Origin: Verrucomicrobiaceae bacterium
Lineage (GTDB): Bacteria; Verrucomicrobiota; Verrucomicrobiia; Verrucomicrobiales; Verrucomicrobiaceae
Direction: 5' to 3'
Length of the DNA: 64,000 nucleotides
Assembly (NCBI GenBank): GCA_015075365.1
Contig: JABTUN010000001.1
Location: forward strand, 1,922,001 to 1,986,000
Shown here: positions 25,898-34,909 of the stretch, piece by piece
How the letters are laid out: every line of letters begins with the position of its first letter
Numbering within the stretch: the first letter of the stretch is position 1
Program-made: the position numbers and the translations under genes
Notes under the pieces: generated by a model
Seen by the model: only the letters and a program-made list of their open reading frames with translations
What the model was told of the DNA's origin: nothing
The model's database searches: none

Positions 25898-26470
25898 ATG
25901 AACCTCCCGAACCAGCTCACGCTCGCCCGTCTCGCCCTGACGGCGTTGTTTGTTGTGTGCTTTTATGTGCCGCTTCCAGAGCATCTCTCCATCGCGGCGC
26001 TGGTCTTCGGCGTGGCATCGGCCACGGACTACCTCGACGGCTACATCGCGAGGAAGCGCGGCATCGTGACGAACTTTGGGAAGCTGTTTGATTCCCTGGC
26101 GGACAAGGTGCTGATCGCCGCCGCTTTCATCATGCTGGTGTCGCTGGGCGACCTGCCGGCGTGGATCGCCATCGTGGTGCTGGCGCGCGAGTTCTGTGTG
26201 ACTGGCATTCGTCTCGTTGCCGCGGGTCAGGGTGCCATCCTGGCGGCGGAGAGGCTGGGGAAACACAAGATGCTGTGGCAGATCCTCACGGTGAGCTGGT
26301 TTCTGGTTCACCGGGCCTCCTCGGAGACCCTCTTTGGCTTCACACGGCCGTTTTTTGCCGCCACGCCGGGCTGGGTGCCGCAGACGATCATTTACTTCAC
26401 CACTTTGCTGACGCTGGTCTCCGGCTTCAGCTACTACTGGAAAAACCGCACACTATTCAACGACGCATGA
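25898..26470 (+). CDS. pgsA: CDP-diacylglycerol-glycerol-3-phosphate 3-phosphatidyltransferase
   Basis: 190-aa inner-membrane enzyme making phosphatidylglycerol phosphate from CDP-diacylglycerol and glycerol-3-phosphate. The CDP-alcohol phosphotransferase signature D-G-x2-A-R-x8-G-x3-D-x3-D is complete in 'DGYIARKRGIVTNFGKLFD' (residues about 47-65) and ends at the next Asp. Several hydrophobic helices follow, with 'AREFCVTGIRLVAAGQG'. The stop overlaps the ridA-like ATG by 4 nt. Confidence 0.93.
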   Translation: MNLPNQLTLARLALTALFVVCFYVPLPEHLSIAALVFGVASATDYLDGYIARKRGIVTNFGKLFDSLADKVLIAAAFIMLVSLGDLPAWIAIVVLAREFCVTGIRLVAAGQGAILAAERLGKHKMLWQILTVSWFLVHRASSETLFGFTRPFFAATPGWVPQTIIYFTTLLTLVSGFSYYWKNRTLFNDA

Positions 26471-26928
26471 ACCCGGAATCCCAACTCACCGCCCTCGGAC
26501 TCACCCTGCCACCGCCGCCGCCGCGCGGTGGCGTTTATAAACCGGTCGTGGTCGTCGGAAACGTCGCCTATGTCTCCGGCCACGGTCCGTATCGCGGGCC
26601 GGATGACTACATCTGCGGCCGCGTGGGCGCGGAGATGAGCCTGGAGGAGGGAAAAGCCGCCGCGCGCCAGGTAGGCCTCGCCATGCTCGCCACGCTGAGG
26701 AATGAACTCGGCAGCCTCGACCGCGTGAAGCGCGTGGTGAAGCTGCTGGGCATGGTGAACAGCACGCCCGACTTCGGTGAGCACCCGAAGGTCATCAACG
26801 GCTGCAGCGAGCTCTTCGGCCAGGTCTGGGGCGAGGAAAACGGCATCGGCGCGCGCAGTGCCGTGGGCATGGGATCGCTGCCGGGGAACATCGCCGTCGA
26901 GATCGAGGGCATTTTTGAGCTGGCGTGA
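26467..26928 (+). CDS. RidA/YjgF-YER057c family protein
   Basis: 153-aa cytosolic protein of the RidA superfamily (enamine/imine deaminase or a related role). 'GNVAYVSGHGPYRG' and 'RVVKLLGMVNSTPDFGEHPKVINGCSELF' followed by 'IGARSAVGMGSLPGNIAVEIE' are characteristic of the YjgF-like subgroup. The N-terminus carries a PPPPPRGG stretch typical of this longer subgroup. It overlaps pgsA by 4 nt, though no functional link is known. Confidence 0.9.
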   Translation: MNPESQLTALGLTLPPPPPRGGVYKPVVVVGNVAYVSGHGPYRGPDDYICGRVGAEMSLEEGKAAARQVGLAMLATLRNELGSLDRVKRVVKLLGMVNSTPDFGEHPKVINGCSELFGQVWGEENGIGARSAVGMGSLPGNIAVEIEGIFELA

Positions 26929-26985
26929 TTCCTGGCGGCATGATGGAATGAGGAAATGCGCGCCTTGCCGCGTTTCTTCTCCACC

Positions 26986-28341
26986 ATGAACACCCAGCCC
27001 TCCTCCAAGCCTCTCTCCCGCCGTACCTTCGTCGGCGCGGCCGGTCTCGTCGCCGGTTCCATGATCACGCGGCCGCTCTTCGGCCAGAACGCGCCCAGCA
27101 ACAAGCTCAACGTCGCCCTCATTGGCGTGTGGGGCCGCGGGCTGGCGCATTACAACTCCATTGCGGAGGAGAACGTCGTCGCGCTTTGTGATGTGAATGA
27201 ATCCCGTTTCCCGGAGGCGCTGAAGCGCTTCCCGAACGCCACGACCTATGTCGATTGGCGCAAATGCCTCGACCACAAGGGCCTCGATGCCGTCGTCATC
27301 TGCACCACGGACCACACGCACGCCTTCATCGCCAACTGGGCGCTGAAACGTGACCTGCACTGCTACTGCGAGAAGCCGCTCGCCATCACGGTGAACGAAG
27401 CGCGCACCGTGCGTGCCACCTGGGAGACCAAGAAAGGAAAACTCGCCACGCAGGTCGGCATGCAGCGCCATGAGCAGCCGAATTTCAACCGCGTGAAGGA
27501 GCTGATCCGGGACGGCGTCATTGGCGAGTTGAAGGCCGCTTATGCCTGGGGCAACCGGCAGATCCCGAAGCCGGGCTACCTGCCGGAGGAGGGCGCGCCG
27601 CCCGCCGGCTTCCACTACGACCTGTGGCTGGGCCCGGCGCCCTACCACCCGTACAATCCCGGCTACTTCTCCGGCGGCGCAGGCGCGAACTGTCTCTCCT
27701 GGAACATGTTCTGGGACTTCGGCGCGGGTCAGATTGGCGACATGGGCAGCCACACCATGGACCTGCTTTGGAACGCCGTGGACGCCAAGCTGCCCACTTC
27801 CGCCGACGCCAAGGGCGATCCCTACAATTCGGACGTGACACCCGTGAAATGCGAGTCGCATTTCGAGCATCCCGCCAATGACTGGCGCGGTCCGATCACG
27901 ATCAGTTGGTACCAAGGAGGCGCGATGCCCTCGTCGCCGAAAAAGCACCTCGATCTCAACGCCATCGGTCATGGCGTCATGTTCAAGGGGACGAAGGGTT
28001 TCCTCGTCTCCGACTTCGACTCCCGCATCATCCTGCCCTACGGCGACGACGCCGACCTCAGCTACTTCAAGCCTCGCAAAAAGGAGGACCAGTATGCCGA
28101 CATCGGCCGCGGGAACTTCCAGAAGCAGTGGTTCGACGCCTGCCGCGATCCCAGCAAGCCCACCGCCTGCGACTTCGGTTACAGTGCGAACATGATCGAG
28201 ATGATGCTCCTCGGCCTCGTGGCCTACCGCACCGGCAAAAAGATCCAGTACGACGGAGCCACCGGCAAGAGCCCCGACACGCCCGAGGCTGACGCCTTCA
28301 TGACCAAGGCCTACCGCGAAGGCTGGAGCATCGACGGCTGA
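26986..28341 (+). CDS. Tat-exported Gfo/Idh/MocA family oxidoreductase
   Basis: 451-aa NAD(P)-dependent oxidoreductase. The N-terminus '[17 protein letters not shown]' is a twin-arginine signal. '[21 protein letters not shown]' begins the Rossmann fold, and '[13 protein letters not shown]' holds the conserved EKP catalytic lysine. The C-terminal domain '[20 protein letters not shown]' is the usual alpha/beta sheet part with the active-site His. Such exported members are abundant in Planctomycetes and Verrucomicrobia, linked to sugar derivatives. It is the first gene of a run with an HIBADH-like dehydrogenase (7-nt gap), an MFS transporter and a D-2-hydroxyacid dehydrogenase. Confidence 0.93.
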   Translation: MNTQPSSKPLSRRTFVGAAGLVAGSMITRPLFGQNAPSNKLNVALIGVWGRGLAHYNSIAEENVVALCDVNESRFPEALKRFPNATTYVDWRKCLDHKGLDAVVICTTDHTHAFIANWALKRDLHCYCEKPLAITVNEARTVRATWETKKGKLATQVGMQRHEQPNFNRVKELIRDGVIGELKAAYAWGNRQIPKPGYLPEEGAPPAGFHYDLWLGPAPYHPYNPGYFSGGAGANCLSWNMFWDFGAGQIGDMGSHTMDLLWNAVDAKLPTSADAKGDPYNSDVTPVKCESHFEHPANDWRGPITISWYQGGAMPSSPKKHLDLNAIGHGVMFKGTKGFLVSDFDSRIILPYGDDADLSYFKPRKKEDQYADIGRGNFQKQWFDACRDPSKPTACDFGYSANMIEMMLLGLVAYRTGKKIQYDGATGKSPDTPEADAFMTKAYREGWSIDG

Positions 28342-28348
28342 TCCGTTC

Positions 28349-29230
28349 ATGAGCACATCCACGTCAACCGCCCCCATCGGCATCATCGGCATGGGCTTGA
28401 TGGGCGGCGCGTTGATGCGGATGACCGGCGCTTCACGCGGCTGGGATGTGGATGCGAGCCGCTGCGTGAATGCAGCGACGGCAGACGATGTGTTTTCGCA
28501 AAGCAACGTCGTTTTTCTCTGCCTGCCCAACTCGGGAATTGTTCGCGAGGTGCTTCGCACGGCGGATTTGAAGCCCGGCATCATCCTTATCGACACCACA
28601 ACGGGCGATCCTGCTGAAATGGCAGCGCTCGGTGCCGAACTAGCCACGAAAGGCGTGCAGTACCTCGATGCGACCGTTTCCGGCAGCAGCGCGCAGCTTT
28701 TGCAGCGTGACGTGCTCGTCATGGTTGGCGGTGATGCGGCGCTGTTCGAGCAATGCCGCGATTTGTTCGCGAAATTCGCCCGCGAGGCCGTCCATGTCGG
28801 CCCCCTCGGCAGCGGGGCGAAGATGAAGCTCGTCACGAATCTTGTCCTCGGCCTCAATCGGGCCGCGCTGGCCGAGGGACTGGCCTTTGCGTGGGACCTG
28901 GATCTCAATCCGGTGGAGACACTCGATGTGCTCCGTCGCAGCATGGCCTACTCGCGCATCATGGACACGAAGGGCGAGAAAATGATCACGCAGGACTTTT
29001 CGCCGCAGGCAAAGCTCTCGCAGCATCTCAAAGATGTGCGCCTCATGATCGCCGCCAGCTCGATTCCGCTGCCCTTGAGTGAAACGCATCGCCAACTGCT
29101 CGAAAAAGCCGAATCCCTCGGTTTCGGCGACGCGGACAACAGCGCGGTGATCTCGGCTTACGCCGAGAGTTTCAAGTCCCAGGTTTCAAGTTTCAAGAAG
29201 CCCGCCGATGCGACGACGGAGTCATCGTGA
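28349..29230 (+). CDS. 3-hydroxyisobutyrate dehydrogenase-like beta-hydroxyacid dehydrogenase
   Basis: 293-aa NAD(P)-dependent dehydrogenase. The dinucleotide motif is 'GIIGMGLMGGALM' (residues about 11-23), the substrate motif 'LDATVSGSSAQ', and the catalytic Lys lies in 'GSGAKMKLVTNLVLG' (usual GxxGxGxxxKxxxN). The expected product class is an oxidised beta-hydroxyacid. The last about 20 residues (FKSQVSSFKKPADATTESS) are read from an intergenic-type repeat and are unlikely to be part of the native fold. Confidence 0.9.
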   Translation: MSTSTSTAPIGIIGMGLMGGALMRMTGASRGWDVDASRCVNAATADDVFSQSNVVFLCLPNSGIVREVLRTADLKPGIILIDTTTGDPAEMAALGAELATKGVQYLDATVSGSSAQLLQRDVLVMVGGDAALFEQCRDLFAKFAREAVHVGPLGSGAKMKLVTNLVLGLNRAALAEGLAFAWDLDLNPVETLDVLRRSMAYSRIMDTKGEKMITQDFSPQAKLSQHLKDVRLMIAASSIPLPLSETHRQLLEKAESLGFGDADNSAVISAYAESFKSQVSSFKKPADATTESS

Positions 29231-29254
29231 AACATGAAACTTGGAACATGAAAC
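29170..29254. repeat. GTTTCAAG-type inverted repeat at the end of the dehydrogenase gene
   Basis: Direct copies of TTTCAAG (29170-29197) and inverted GAAAC-rich copies (29230-29254, for example GAAACATGAAACTTGG). They span the 3' end of the dehydrogenase CDS and the 25-nt gap before the MFS gene. They encode the dehydrogenase tail. Confidence 0.55.
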
Positions 29255-29255
29255 C

Positions 29256-30482
29256 ATGAGCGTCCGTCACCGCTATCTCGTCCTCATCACCTGCTTTCTC
29301 GCCCTCGTCTTCGATGGCGTCGAACTCGGTCTCATGCCGGTCGCTTCATTGTCGGTGTCGAAAAGTCTGCTCGGCTCCGCATTCACCGCTGAACTCGGCG
29401 GCGAGTGGTTTGCGCGCTTCACCGCGGCGCTCATGCTCGGCGCGGCCATCGGCGGCATCGCGTTGGGCAATCTCGGCGACCGCATTGGACGCACGCGTGC
29501 GATGGGCGTGTGCATTCTGTTGTACTCCGTGTTCGCCGCGCTCGACGCGTATGCGCAGGATCAGTGGCAGATGCTCGTGCTGCGCTTCCTCGTCGGCCTT
29601 GGCGTCGGTGGTTTGTGGCCAAACGGCATCGCGCTCGTGTCCGAATGCTGGTCTGGCACGTCACGTCCGCTCGTTTCCGGTGCGATGATGGCCGGACTCA
29701 ACGCCGGCATCCTTCTCCTCTCCCAACTTGCCCGCGCATGGCCCATCACGCCGGATTCGTGGCGCTGGCTCTTCCAATTCGCAGGCGCGCCGGCGCTGCT
29801 CGGCATCTTTGTGCTCATTGCGTTGCCCGAATCACCGAAATGGCTCGCGAATCGCGGTGTGAAGCAAAAAATCGCCCCGCTGCGCGAGCTGTTCCAGCCT
29901 GCGCTCCTTCGTTTCACCATCATCGGCGTGCTCATCAGCTCGATCCCGATGATCGGCGCGTGGTCGGCCAGCAAGTGGATGATCCCGTGGGCGGACAAGG
30001 TCGCCGGAGCCACGAACGTCGGCTACAAAGCTGCCACGCAGGGCTGGTGGGCGCTCGGAGCCGTGCTCGGCAGCTTCGCGGGCGCGCAACTCGCGAGCTG
30101 GCTTGGCCGCCGTCTCAGCTACGCGCTCATCAGCCTCGCCACCGTCACGATCACCTTCACGATGTTCCAACTGACCGCGCCGTTGCAGCCCGCGTTTCAC
30201 GCCATCGTTTTCGCGCAGGGTTTGGTGGCCACGCTGTTCTTCGGCTGGCTGGCCCTGTATTTGCCGGAACTGTTTCCGACACGCGTTCGCGCCACCGGCA
30301 GCGGCCTCGCCTACAACTCCGGCCGCTTCGCCACCGCCTTCGGTGTTCTGGCCGCCGGATTCCTCTTCACCGCGCTCGGCGGTGATTATCCGCGCGTCGG
30401 CACGATCTGCGCTAGCATCTACGCCCTTGGGTTGATCGTCATCTGGTGGGCGCCGGACCAACGCCATCACGAGCTTTCATGA
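29256..30482 (+). CDS. Major facilitator superfamily transporter
   Basis: 408-aa inner-membrane transporter with about 12 hydrophobic helices. 'GNLGDRIGRTRAMG' is the MFS loop 2-3 motif, 'RFLVGLGVGGLWPNGIALVSE' the helix-4 motif, and 'ALPESPKWLANRG' the PESPRWL-like motif after helix 6 seen in sugar and organic-acid porters. It resembles the AAHS/SHS acid:H+ symporters. Substrate unknown; the flanking dehydrogenases suggest a hydroxy- or sugar acid. Its stop overlaps the next ATG by 4 nt. Confidence 0.9.
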   Translation: MSVRHRYLVLITCFLALVFDGVELGLMPVASLSVSKSLLGSAFTAELGGEWFARFTAALMLGAAIGGIALGNLGDRIGRTRAMGVCILLYSVFAALDAYAQDQWQMLVLRFLVGLGVGGLWPNGIALVSECWSGTSRPLVSGAMMAGLNAGILLLSQLARAWPITPDSWRWLFQFAGAPALLGIFVLIALPESPKWLANRGVKQKIAPLRELFQPALLRFTIIGVLISSIPMIGAWSASKWMIPWADKVAGATNVGYKAATQGWWALGAVLGSFAGAQLASWLGRRLSYALISLATVTITFTMFQLTAPLQPAFHAIVFAQGLVATLFFGWLALYLPELFPTRVRATGSGLAYNSGRFATAFGVLAAGFLFTALGGDYPRVGTICASIYALGLIVIWWAPDQRHHELS

Positions 30483-31453
30483 AACACATCGCCATTATCG
30501 ACTGGCGCACCGCCCCGCAGGGCGATGCGGAGTCCGCCATTGAAAAAGCCATCATTGCAGACTCCGCGCGCGTCACGCGCCATCTGTGTGACACCGATGC
30601 GGAGCTTGACGAGGAGATCGCGACCGCGGACGCGATCATCATCTGGCACAACATGCCGCTGACGGCCCAAGGCATTGCCAAGCTCAAGAACTGCCGCGCG
30701 ATCATTCGAAACGGCGTTGGATTCGACAGTGTGGACATCGCGGCGGCGCGGGAGCGTGGCATCGCGGTGTGCAATGTGCCGGATTACGGCACGGAGGAGG
30801 TGGCGGATCATGCCATCGCGCTGGCGATGGCACTGTGCCGGCAGCTTTTTCCGCTGGATGCGGAGGCGAAGGCGCTCGGATGGAACATCAAGGTCGGCGC
30901 GAGGCTGCGGCGGCTGCGCGAGCTGACGTTTGGCATCGTCGGCCTCGGCCGCATCGGCACGGCGACGGCGCTGCGGGCGAAGGCGCTCGGTTTTCGCGTG
31001 GTGTTTCACGATCCGTATCTGCCGAACGGCGCGGACAAGGCCGTGGGAGTCACACGGGTGCACACGCTTGATGAGCTGCTCGCGCAGAGTGATGTCCTGT
31101 CGCTGCATTGCCCGCTGAACGAGGAAACGCGCCATCTCATCGCCGGGCGCGAGCTGGCGCTGCTGAAACCGGGCGCGTTTGTGGTGAACACCGCGCGCGG
31201 CGGCATCATCAAAAAGACGGCGATTCTTGAGGCGCTGCGTCGAGGCCGTCTGGCGGGCGCGGGACTGGACGTGATTGAGGACGAGCCACTGCGCAGCGCG
31301 GAAGAGGCGGCGGTGCCGAATCTCATCGCGACGTGCCACGCGGCGTTTTGCAGCGTGGAGTCCAAGATCGAGATGCGCAGCACGTCCGCGCGCATCGCGC
31401 TGGCGGCGGTGACGGGCGCGAGGCTGGAGAATGTGGTGAATGGCGTGGTTTGA
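30479..31453 (+). CDS. D-isomer-specific 2-hydroxyacid dehydrogenase
   Basis: 324-aa cytosolic NAD-dependent dehydrogenase of the CtBP/phosphoglycerate dehydrogenase group. 'FGIVGLGRIGTATALRAKALGFRV' is the nucleotide-binding motif, 'VVNTARGGIIKKTAILEALR' carries the catalytic Arg, 'GLDVIEDEPL' the Glu, and 'ATCHAAFCS' the catalytic His. The start at 30479 overlaps the MFS stop. A start at 30446 would lie inside the MFS gene and is rejected. Likely the last step gene of the operon. Confidence 0.92.
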   Translation: MKHIAIIDWRTAPQGDAESAIEKAIIADSARVTRHLCDTDAELDEEIATADAIIIWHNMPLTAQGIAKLKNCRAIIRNGVGFDSVDIAAARERGIAVCNVPDYGTEEVADHAIALAMALCRQLFPLDAEAKALGWNIKVGARLRRLRELTFGIVGLGRIGTATALRAKALGFRVVFHDPYLPNGADKAVGVTRVHTLDELLAQSDVLSLHCPLNEETRHLIAGRELALLKPGAFVVNTARGGIIKKTAILEALRRGRLAGAGLDVIEDEPLRSAEEAAVPNLIATCHAAFCSVESKIEMRSTSARIALAAVTGARLENVVNGVV

Positions 31454-31478
31454 CGAACGGCGGGTGATTTTTTACCAA
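31450..31478 (+). promoter_or_regulatory. Promoter of the ECF sigma factor gene
   Basis: TTGACG (31450-31455), 17 nt, TACCAA (31473-31478). It overlaps the stop codon of the upstream dehydrogenase. GGAG at 31500-31503 is a good ribosome binding site 7 nt before ATG 31511. Confidence 0.4.
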
Positions 31479-31510
31479 ATCGCCCCCAAGATGTCCGCCG
31501 GAGCGCCGTG

Positions 31511-32074
31511 ATGCGCGGCGAACACGTTCTCATGGCTGCCCCGGACACCCTCTTCCTTGAAACCCTTCAGCGCTACGAGCGGCCTCTCATCCGCTATGCG
31601 CACGGCTACACGGGAGATCTGGAGGAGGCGCGGGACATCGTGCAGGACGTGTTTGTGAAGCTCAGCCAGCGCCTCCACACGCTCGACCACGAGCGGCTGG
31701 CCCCCTGGCTCTTCACCGTGTGCCGAAACCGCGCGCTGGACCACCAGCGCAAACACCGCCGCCTCGTCGTCATGGAAACCGAAACTCTCGACCTCGAAAT
31801 GTCCGCCGATGCCTCCCCCGAGGAGGAACTGGACCGCGCGGAGACCGCCGCCGCACTGCGCAAACTCATCGAAACCCTGCCAGCGCGCCAGCAGGAGGCC
31901 GTACGGCTGAAATTCATCGCCGGACTCGACTACCAGCAGATCAGCGCGGCGATGAAGACGAGCATCGGCAACGTGGGCTACCTCATCCACCACGGCGTGG
32001 CGGCCCTGCGCGTGAAATGGCAGGCGGCGGAGGGCGGGCAAGGCGTGCCGCATGAGCGGCTCGTGGCCGCATGA
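31511..32074 (+). CDS. ECF-type RNA polymerase sigma factor
   Basis: 187-aa sigma-70 family protein with region 2 ('YAHGYTGDLEEARDIVQDVFVKLSQRL...APWLFTVCRNRALDHQRKHRR') and region 4 ('LPARQQEAVRLKFIAGLDYQQISAAMKTSIGNVGYLIHHGVAALR'). The start was chosen at 31511 because of the GGAG site 7 nt upstream; GTG 31508 and ATG 31532 are alternatives. It is followed 43 nt later by a vWA protein whose N-terminus looks like an anti-sigma domain, so the two probably form a regulatory pair. Confidence 0.92.
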   Translation: MRGEHVLMAAPDTLFLETLQRYERPLIRYAHGYTGDLEEARDIVQDVFVKLSQRLHTLDHERLAPWLFTVCRNRALDHQRKHRRLVVMETETLDLEMSADASPEEELDRAETAAALRKLIETLPARQQEAVRLKFIAGLDYQQISAAMKTSIGNVGYLIHHGVAALRVKWQAAEGGQGVPHERLVAA

Positions 32075-32079
32075 GCGGG

Positions 32080-32116
32080 GGAAAATCTAAAATTTGAAAC
32101 CTAAAATCTAAAACTC
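32080..32116 (+). repeat. AAAATCTAAAA-type repeat before the vWA gene
   Basis: AT-rich tract containing AAAATCTAAAA, ATTTGAAAC and a second AAAATCTAAAA within 37 nt of otherwise GC-rich sequence. It fills the whole gap between the sigma factor and the vWA gene. Confidence 0.5.
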
Positions 32117-32117
32117 T

Positions 32118-34781
32118 ATGAAACCGGAACAGATCACCGCCTGGGCGCTGAATGAGCTCAGCGCCGAGGAACGCGCGAGCATCGAGGCCGCGCTGCGGGA
32201 AAACCCCGCCACGGGCGAAACCGCGCACGACATGAAGGAATTCTGCGATTTCCTCCTCCACGAGCTGCGTGATGAATCGCTGGCCCTCACGCCGGAGCAG
32301 CGGGAGCGGCTGCAATCGGCCGAAACGCCCCGGAATGTCATCCAGCCAACGTTTTCGGCCCCGAGGCCGCGCTGGCGCTTTGTCACACGTTTCGGTCCCA
32401 TCGCCGCCGCGGCGGCCTGCGCGGTGCTGGGCGGCTTTTTGATGGTGGAGGGGATGAAGCCGAAGACGGAGGCTGTGGTGGCTGCGGAGCCGAAGGAAAA
32501 GGAATTCCGCGTGCAGCTCGATCGCAATGTGAACATGCCGAATCCCGAGGGCGCGCGCCTTGGTGCCCTGGCACCTGCCACACCTGGTGCGCTGCCGCTG
32601 CCAGTCGGAACTTCCACTCCTGCGAATCAAGCGACGGGAACAGGCTATCTCTCCCTCTCGGCAGCCACTCCCGGCTCCACGGGCAAAACGCTGGCGGAGC
32701 AGATCATCCAGAGCGGCACCGGTGCGAACATCGCAGGTGTGGAGCTTGGGAAATCAGGGCTTGCAACATTTGACAACCCACAGGTGGCCAGCGCGTCAGG
32801 CGGCACCACCTCTTCTTGGAAAGGCAATATTTCGGGTGCTGGTTCAACCAACCCAAATGTCATTCTGAGCGGAGCGAATACGACGATGGGTAGTCTTGTT
32901 GGCGATACGAGGACTCAGGCCGGAGCAGGGGCTTTGCAATTCGCAGGCGGAAACGTCTCGGGAACTGGTGCGCTGAACCAAACCAGCACCCTCAATTTCG
33001 ACAATAATGCGGCGGCGAGTCTTCCACTGATCGCCAGCGCACCATCCCCGGCGGGCGGAGGAACGATGACTTGGACAGCAGCAGGGGGCCAAAGCTCCGC
33101 ATCGGCAATTAGGTACGTTGATGGAACAGCCCCTCCCGCTCCAGCCGCACGTCCTCTAGCGCTGGTCAACGGACCGCTGGTCAACAACCCGGTGCCTAGC
33201 ACGCAATACGAGCGGAGGCTCGCCGAGCAAGAGGTGGCCGGTAGAGCAAGGATCGTCGGTGGCTTCGAAGAAAAGGGGGAGACCGAGGCTCTGGTGCGCC
33301 GGAAGGCCACCATGTCCAACGAGTCCTACACCGCCATCGTCGAAAACGAGCTCAAGGATGTGCTGCGCGAGCCGTTGTCCACGTTCTCGATTGATGTGGA
33401 CACGGCGTCGTATGCGAATGTGCGCCGCTTTCTGAATCAAAACATGATCCCGCCGCGCGACGCGGTGCGGATCGAGGAGCTGGTGAATTATTTCCCGACC
33501 CATGAAGAAGGACCGGCCGCCGAGGCGAAGGAACCCTTTGCCACGCGGGTGGAACTGGCCGCGTGCCCGTGGCAGCCGCGGCACAAGCTGGCGCGCATCT
33601 CCATCCAGGGCCGTGAGATCGAAAAGAACAGCAAGAGCAGCAACCTCGTCTTCCTGGTCGATGTCTCCGGCTCGATGAACGAACCGCAGAAGCTCCCGCT
33701 CGTGCAGCAGAGCCTGCGCATGCTGGCGGAGCAGCTCGGCGAGGGCGACCGCGTGGCGATGGTGACGTATGCGAGCGGCACGCAGGTGGTGCTGCCGCCC
33801 ACCAACGGCCAGAATCGCGCGCAGATCATCGCCGCGGTGGATCAATTGCGCGCCGGCGGCAGCACGAACGGCGCGGGCGGTTTGCAACTGGCCTACGAGC
33901 AGGCGGTGGCCGGTTTTGTGCAGGGCGGCATCAACCGCGTCATCCTCTGCACCGACGGCGATTTCAATGTCGGCATCAGTGATCCGGCGCAGTTGGAGAA
34001 ATTCATCGCGGACAAGGCGCGCAGCGGCGTTTTCCTCAGCGTGCTGGGCTTTGGCAGTGGCAATTTGAAGGACCGCACGATGGAAAGCCTCGCCGACAAA
34101 GGAAACGGCAACTACGCCTACATCGACGGTCTCGCCGAGGCGCGGAAGGTGCTGGTGGAGCAGATGAGCGGCACGCTCGTCACCATCGCAAAGGACGTCA
34201 AAATCCAGATCGAGTTCAATCCGGCGCTGGTGCGCTCCTACCGCCTCATCGGCTATGAAAACCGCCTGCTGGCGAAGGAGGACTTCAATGACGACACGAA
34301 GGACGCCGGCGAGATCGGCAGCGGCCACAGCGTGGTGGCGCTCTACGAGCTGGTGCCCGCGAATCTGCCGCCCGGCGAGGAACCGGCGCGCATCGTCGAT
34401 ACGCTGAAGTATCAAACGCTGGCCTCGCCGATGCCGGACGGCACCATGCCGAAGCTCAGCGCCACGGCGAAGGACTCGAAGGAGATCATGACCGTGAAAC
34501 TGCGCTACAAGCAGCCGGAGGGTGAGACGAGCCAGAAGATCGAAGTGCCCGTAATGGACGCGGACAAGGCCATCACCGCCGCCAGCGCGGAGTTCAAATT
34601 CAGCGCCGCCGCCGCCGCCTTTGGGCTGCTGCTGCGTGATTCCAGCTACAAAGGCGCTCTAACGTGGGAAACCGTTCGCAAGCTCGCCCTCGAAGGCAAA
34701 GGCCCTGACGCCCTCGGTTATCGCGGCGAGTTTTTGCAGCTCATCGACAAGGCGGCGGGCTTGAAGGGCGCGCGGCCGTGA
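32118..34781 (+). CDS. vWA-domain protein with anti-sigma-like N-terminus and membrane anchor (YfbK-like)
   Basis: 887-aa membrane-anchored protein. Residues 1-75 ('ITAWALNELSAEERASIEAALRE') resemble the cytosolic zinc-free anti-sigma region of sigma-vWA pairs. One transmembrane helix follows ('RFGPIAAAAACAVLGGFLMVEG', about 94-115). Residues about 150-370 are low-complexity Gly/Ser/Thr/Ala with lower GC. Then comes the YfbK N-terminal domain ('NELKDVLREPLSTFSIDVDTASYANVRRFL') and a von Willebrand A domain with the MIDAS 'LVFLVDVSGSMNEPQ' (about 512). The DUF3520-like C-terminus includes 'YAYIDGLAEARKVLVEQMSG'. It likely receives an envelope signal and holds the upstream sigma factor; this is inferred from order and domain layout. 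Confidence 0.88.
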   Translation: MKPEQITAWALNELSAEERASIEAALRENPATGETAHDMKEFCDFLLHELRDESLALTPEQRERLQSAETPRNVIQPTFSAPRPRWRFVTRFGPIAAAAACAVLGGFLMVEGMKPKTEAVVAAEPKEKEFRVQLDRNVNMPNPEGARLGALAPATPGALPLPVGTSTPANQATGTGYLSLSAATPGSTGKTLAEQIIQSGTGANIAGVELGKSGLATFDNPQVASASGGTTSSWKGNISGAGSTNPNVILSGANTTMGSLVGDTRTQAGAGALQFAGGNVSGTGALNQTSTLNFDNNAAASLPLIASAPSPAGGGTMTWTAAGGQSSASAIRYVDGTAPPAPAARPLALVNGPLVNNPVPSTQYERRLAEQEVAGRARIVGGFEEKGETEALVRRKATMSNESYTAIVENELKDVLREPLSTFSIDVDTASYANVRRFLNQNMIPPRDAVRIEELVNYFPTHEEGPAAEAKEPFATRVELAACPWQPRHKLARISIQGREIEKNSKSSNLVFLVDVSGSMNEPQKLPLVQQSLRMLAEQLGEGDRVAMVTYASGTQVVLPPTNGQNRAQIIAAVDQLRAGGSTNGAGGLQLAYEQAVAGFVQGGINRVILCTDGDFNVGISDPAQLEKFIADKARSGVFLSVLGFGSGNLKDRTMESLADKGNGNYAYIDGLAEARKVLVEQMSGTLVTIAKDVKIQIEFNPALVRSYRLIGYENRLLAKEDFNDDTKDAGEIGSGHSVVALYELVPANLPPGEEPARIVDTLKYQTLASPMPDGTMPKLSATAKDSKEIMTVKLRYKQPEGETSQKIEVPVMDADKAITAASAEFKFSAAAAAFGLLLRDSSYKGALTWETVRKLALEGKGPDALGYRGEFLQLIDKAAGLKGARP

Positions 34782-34859
34782 AATCATTCCGGCCCTTTTC
34801 ATAGCAGGCGGAGGAGGCGCGGAGGAGGCGAGCCGTTGCGTCATGGGGCGCTGCCGACC

Positions 34860-34904
34860 GGACACCTGGGCGGGAATGCAATCCCGGCCTCCTTTCAGGT
34901 GTCC
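34860..34904. terminator. Hairpin downstream of the vWA gene
   Basis: GGACACCTG (34860-34868) pairs with CAGGTGTCC (34896-34904); the inner part GGCGGGA/TCCCGGCC also pairs. It lies about 80 nt after the stop. No T-run follows, so it may be a terminator of Rho-dependent type or a REP-like hairpin. Confidence 0.4.
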
Positions 34905-34909
34905 TGGGA

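Noticed and set aside
26434..28944. 836-aa minus-strand ORF
   Set aside because: Lies opposite ridA, the Gfo/Idh gene and the HIBADH-like gene, which all have clear motifs.
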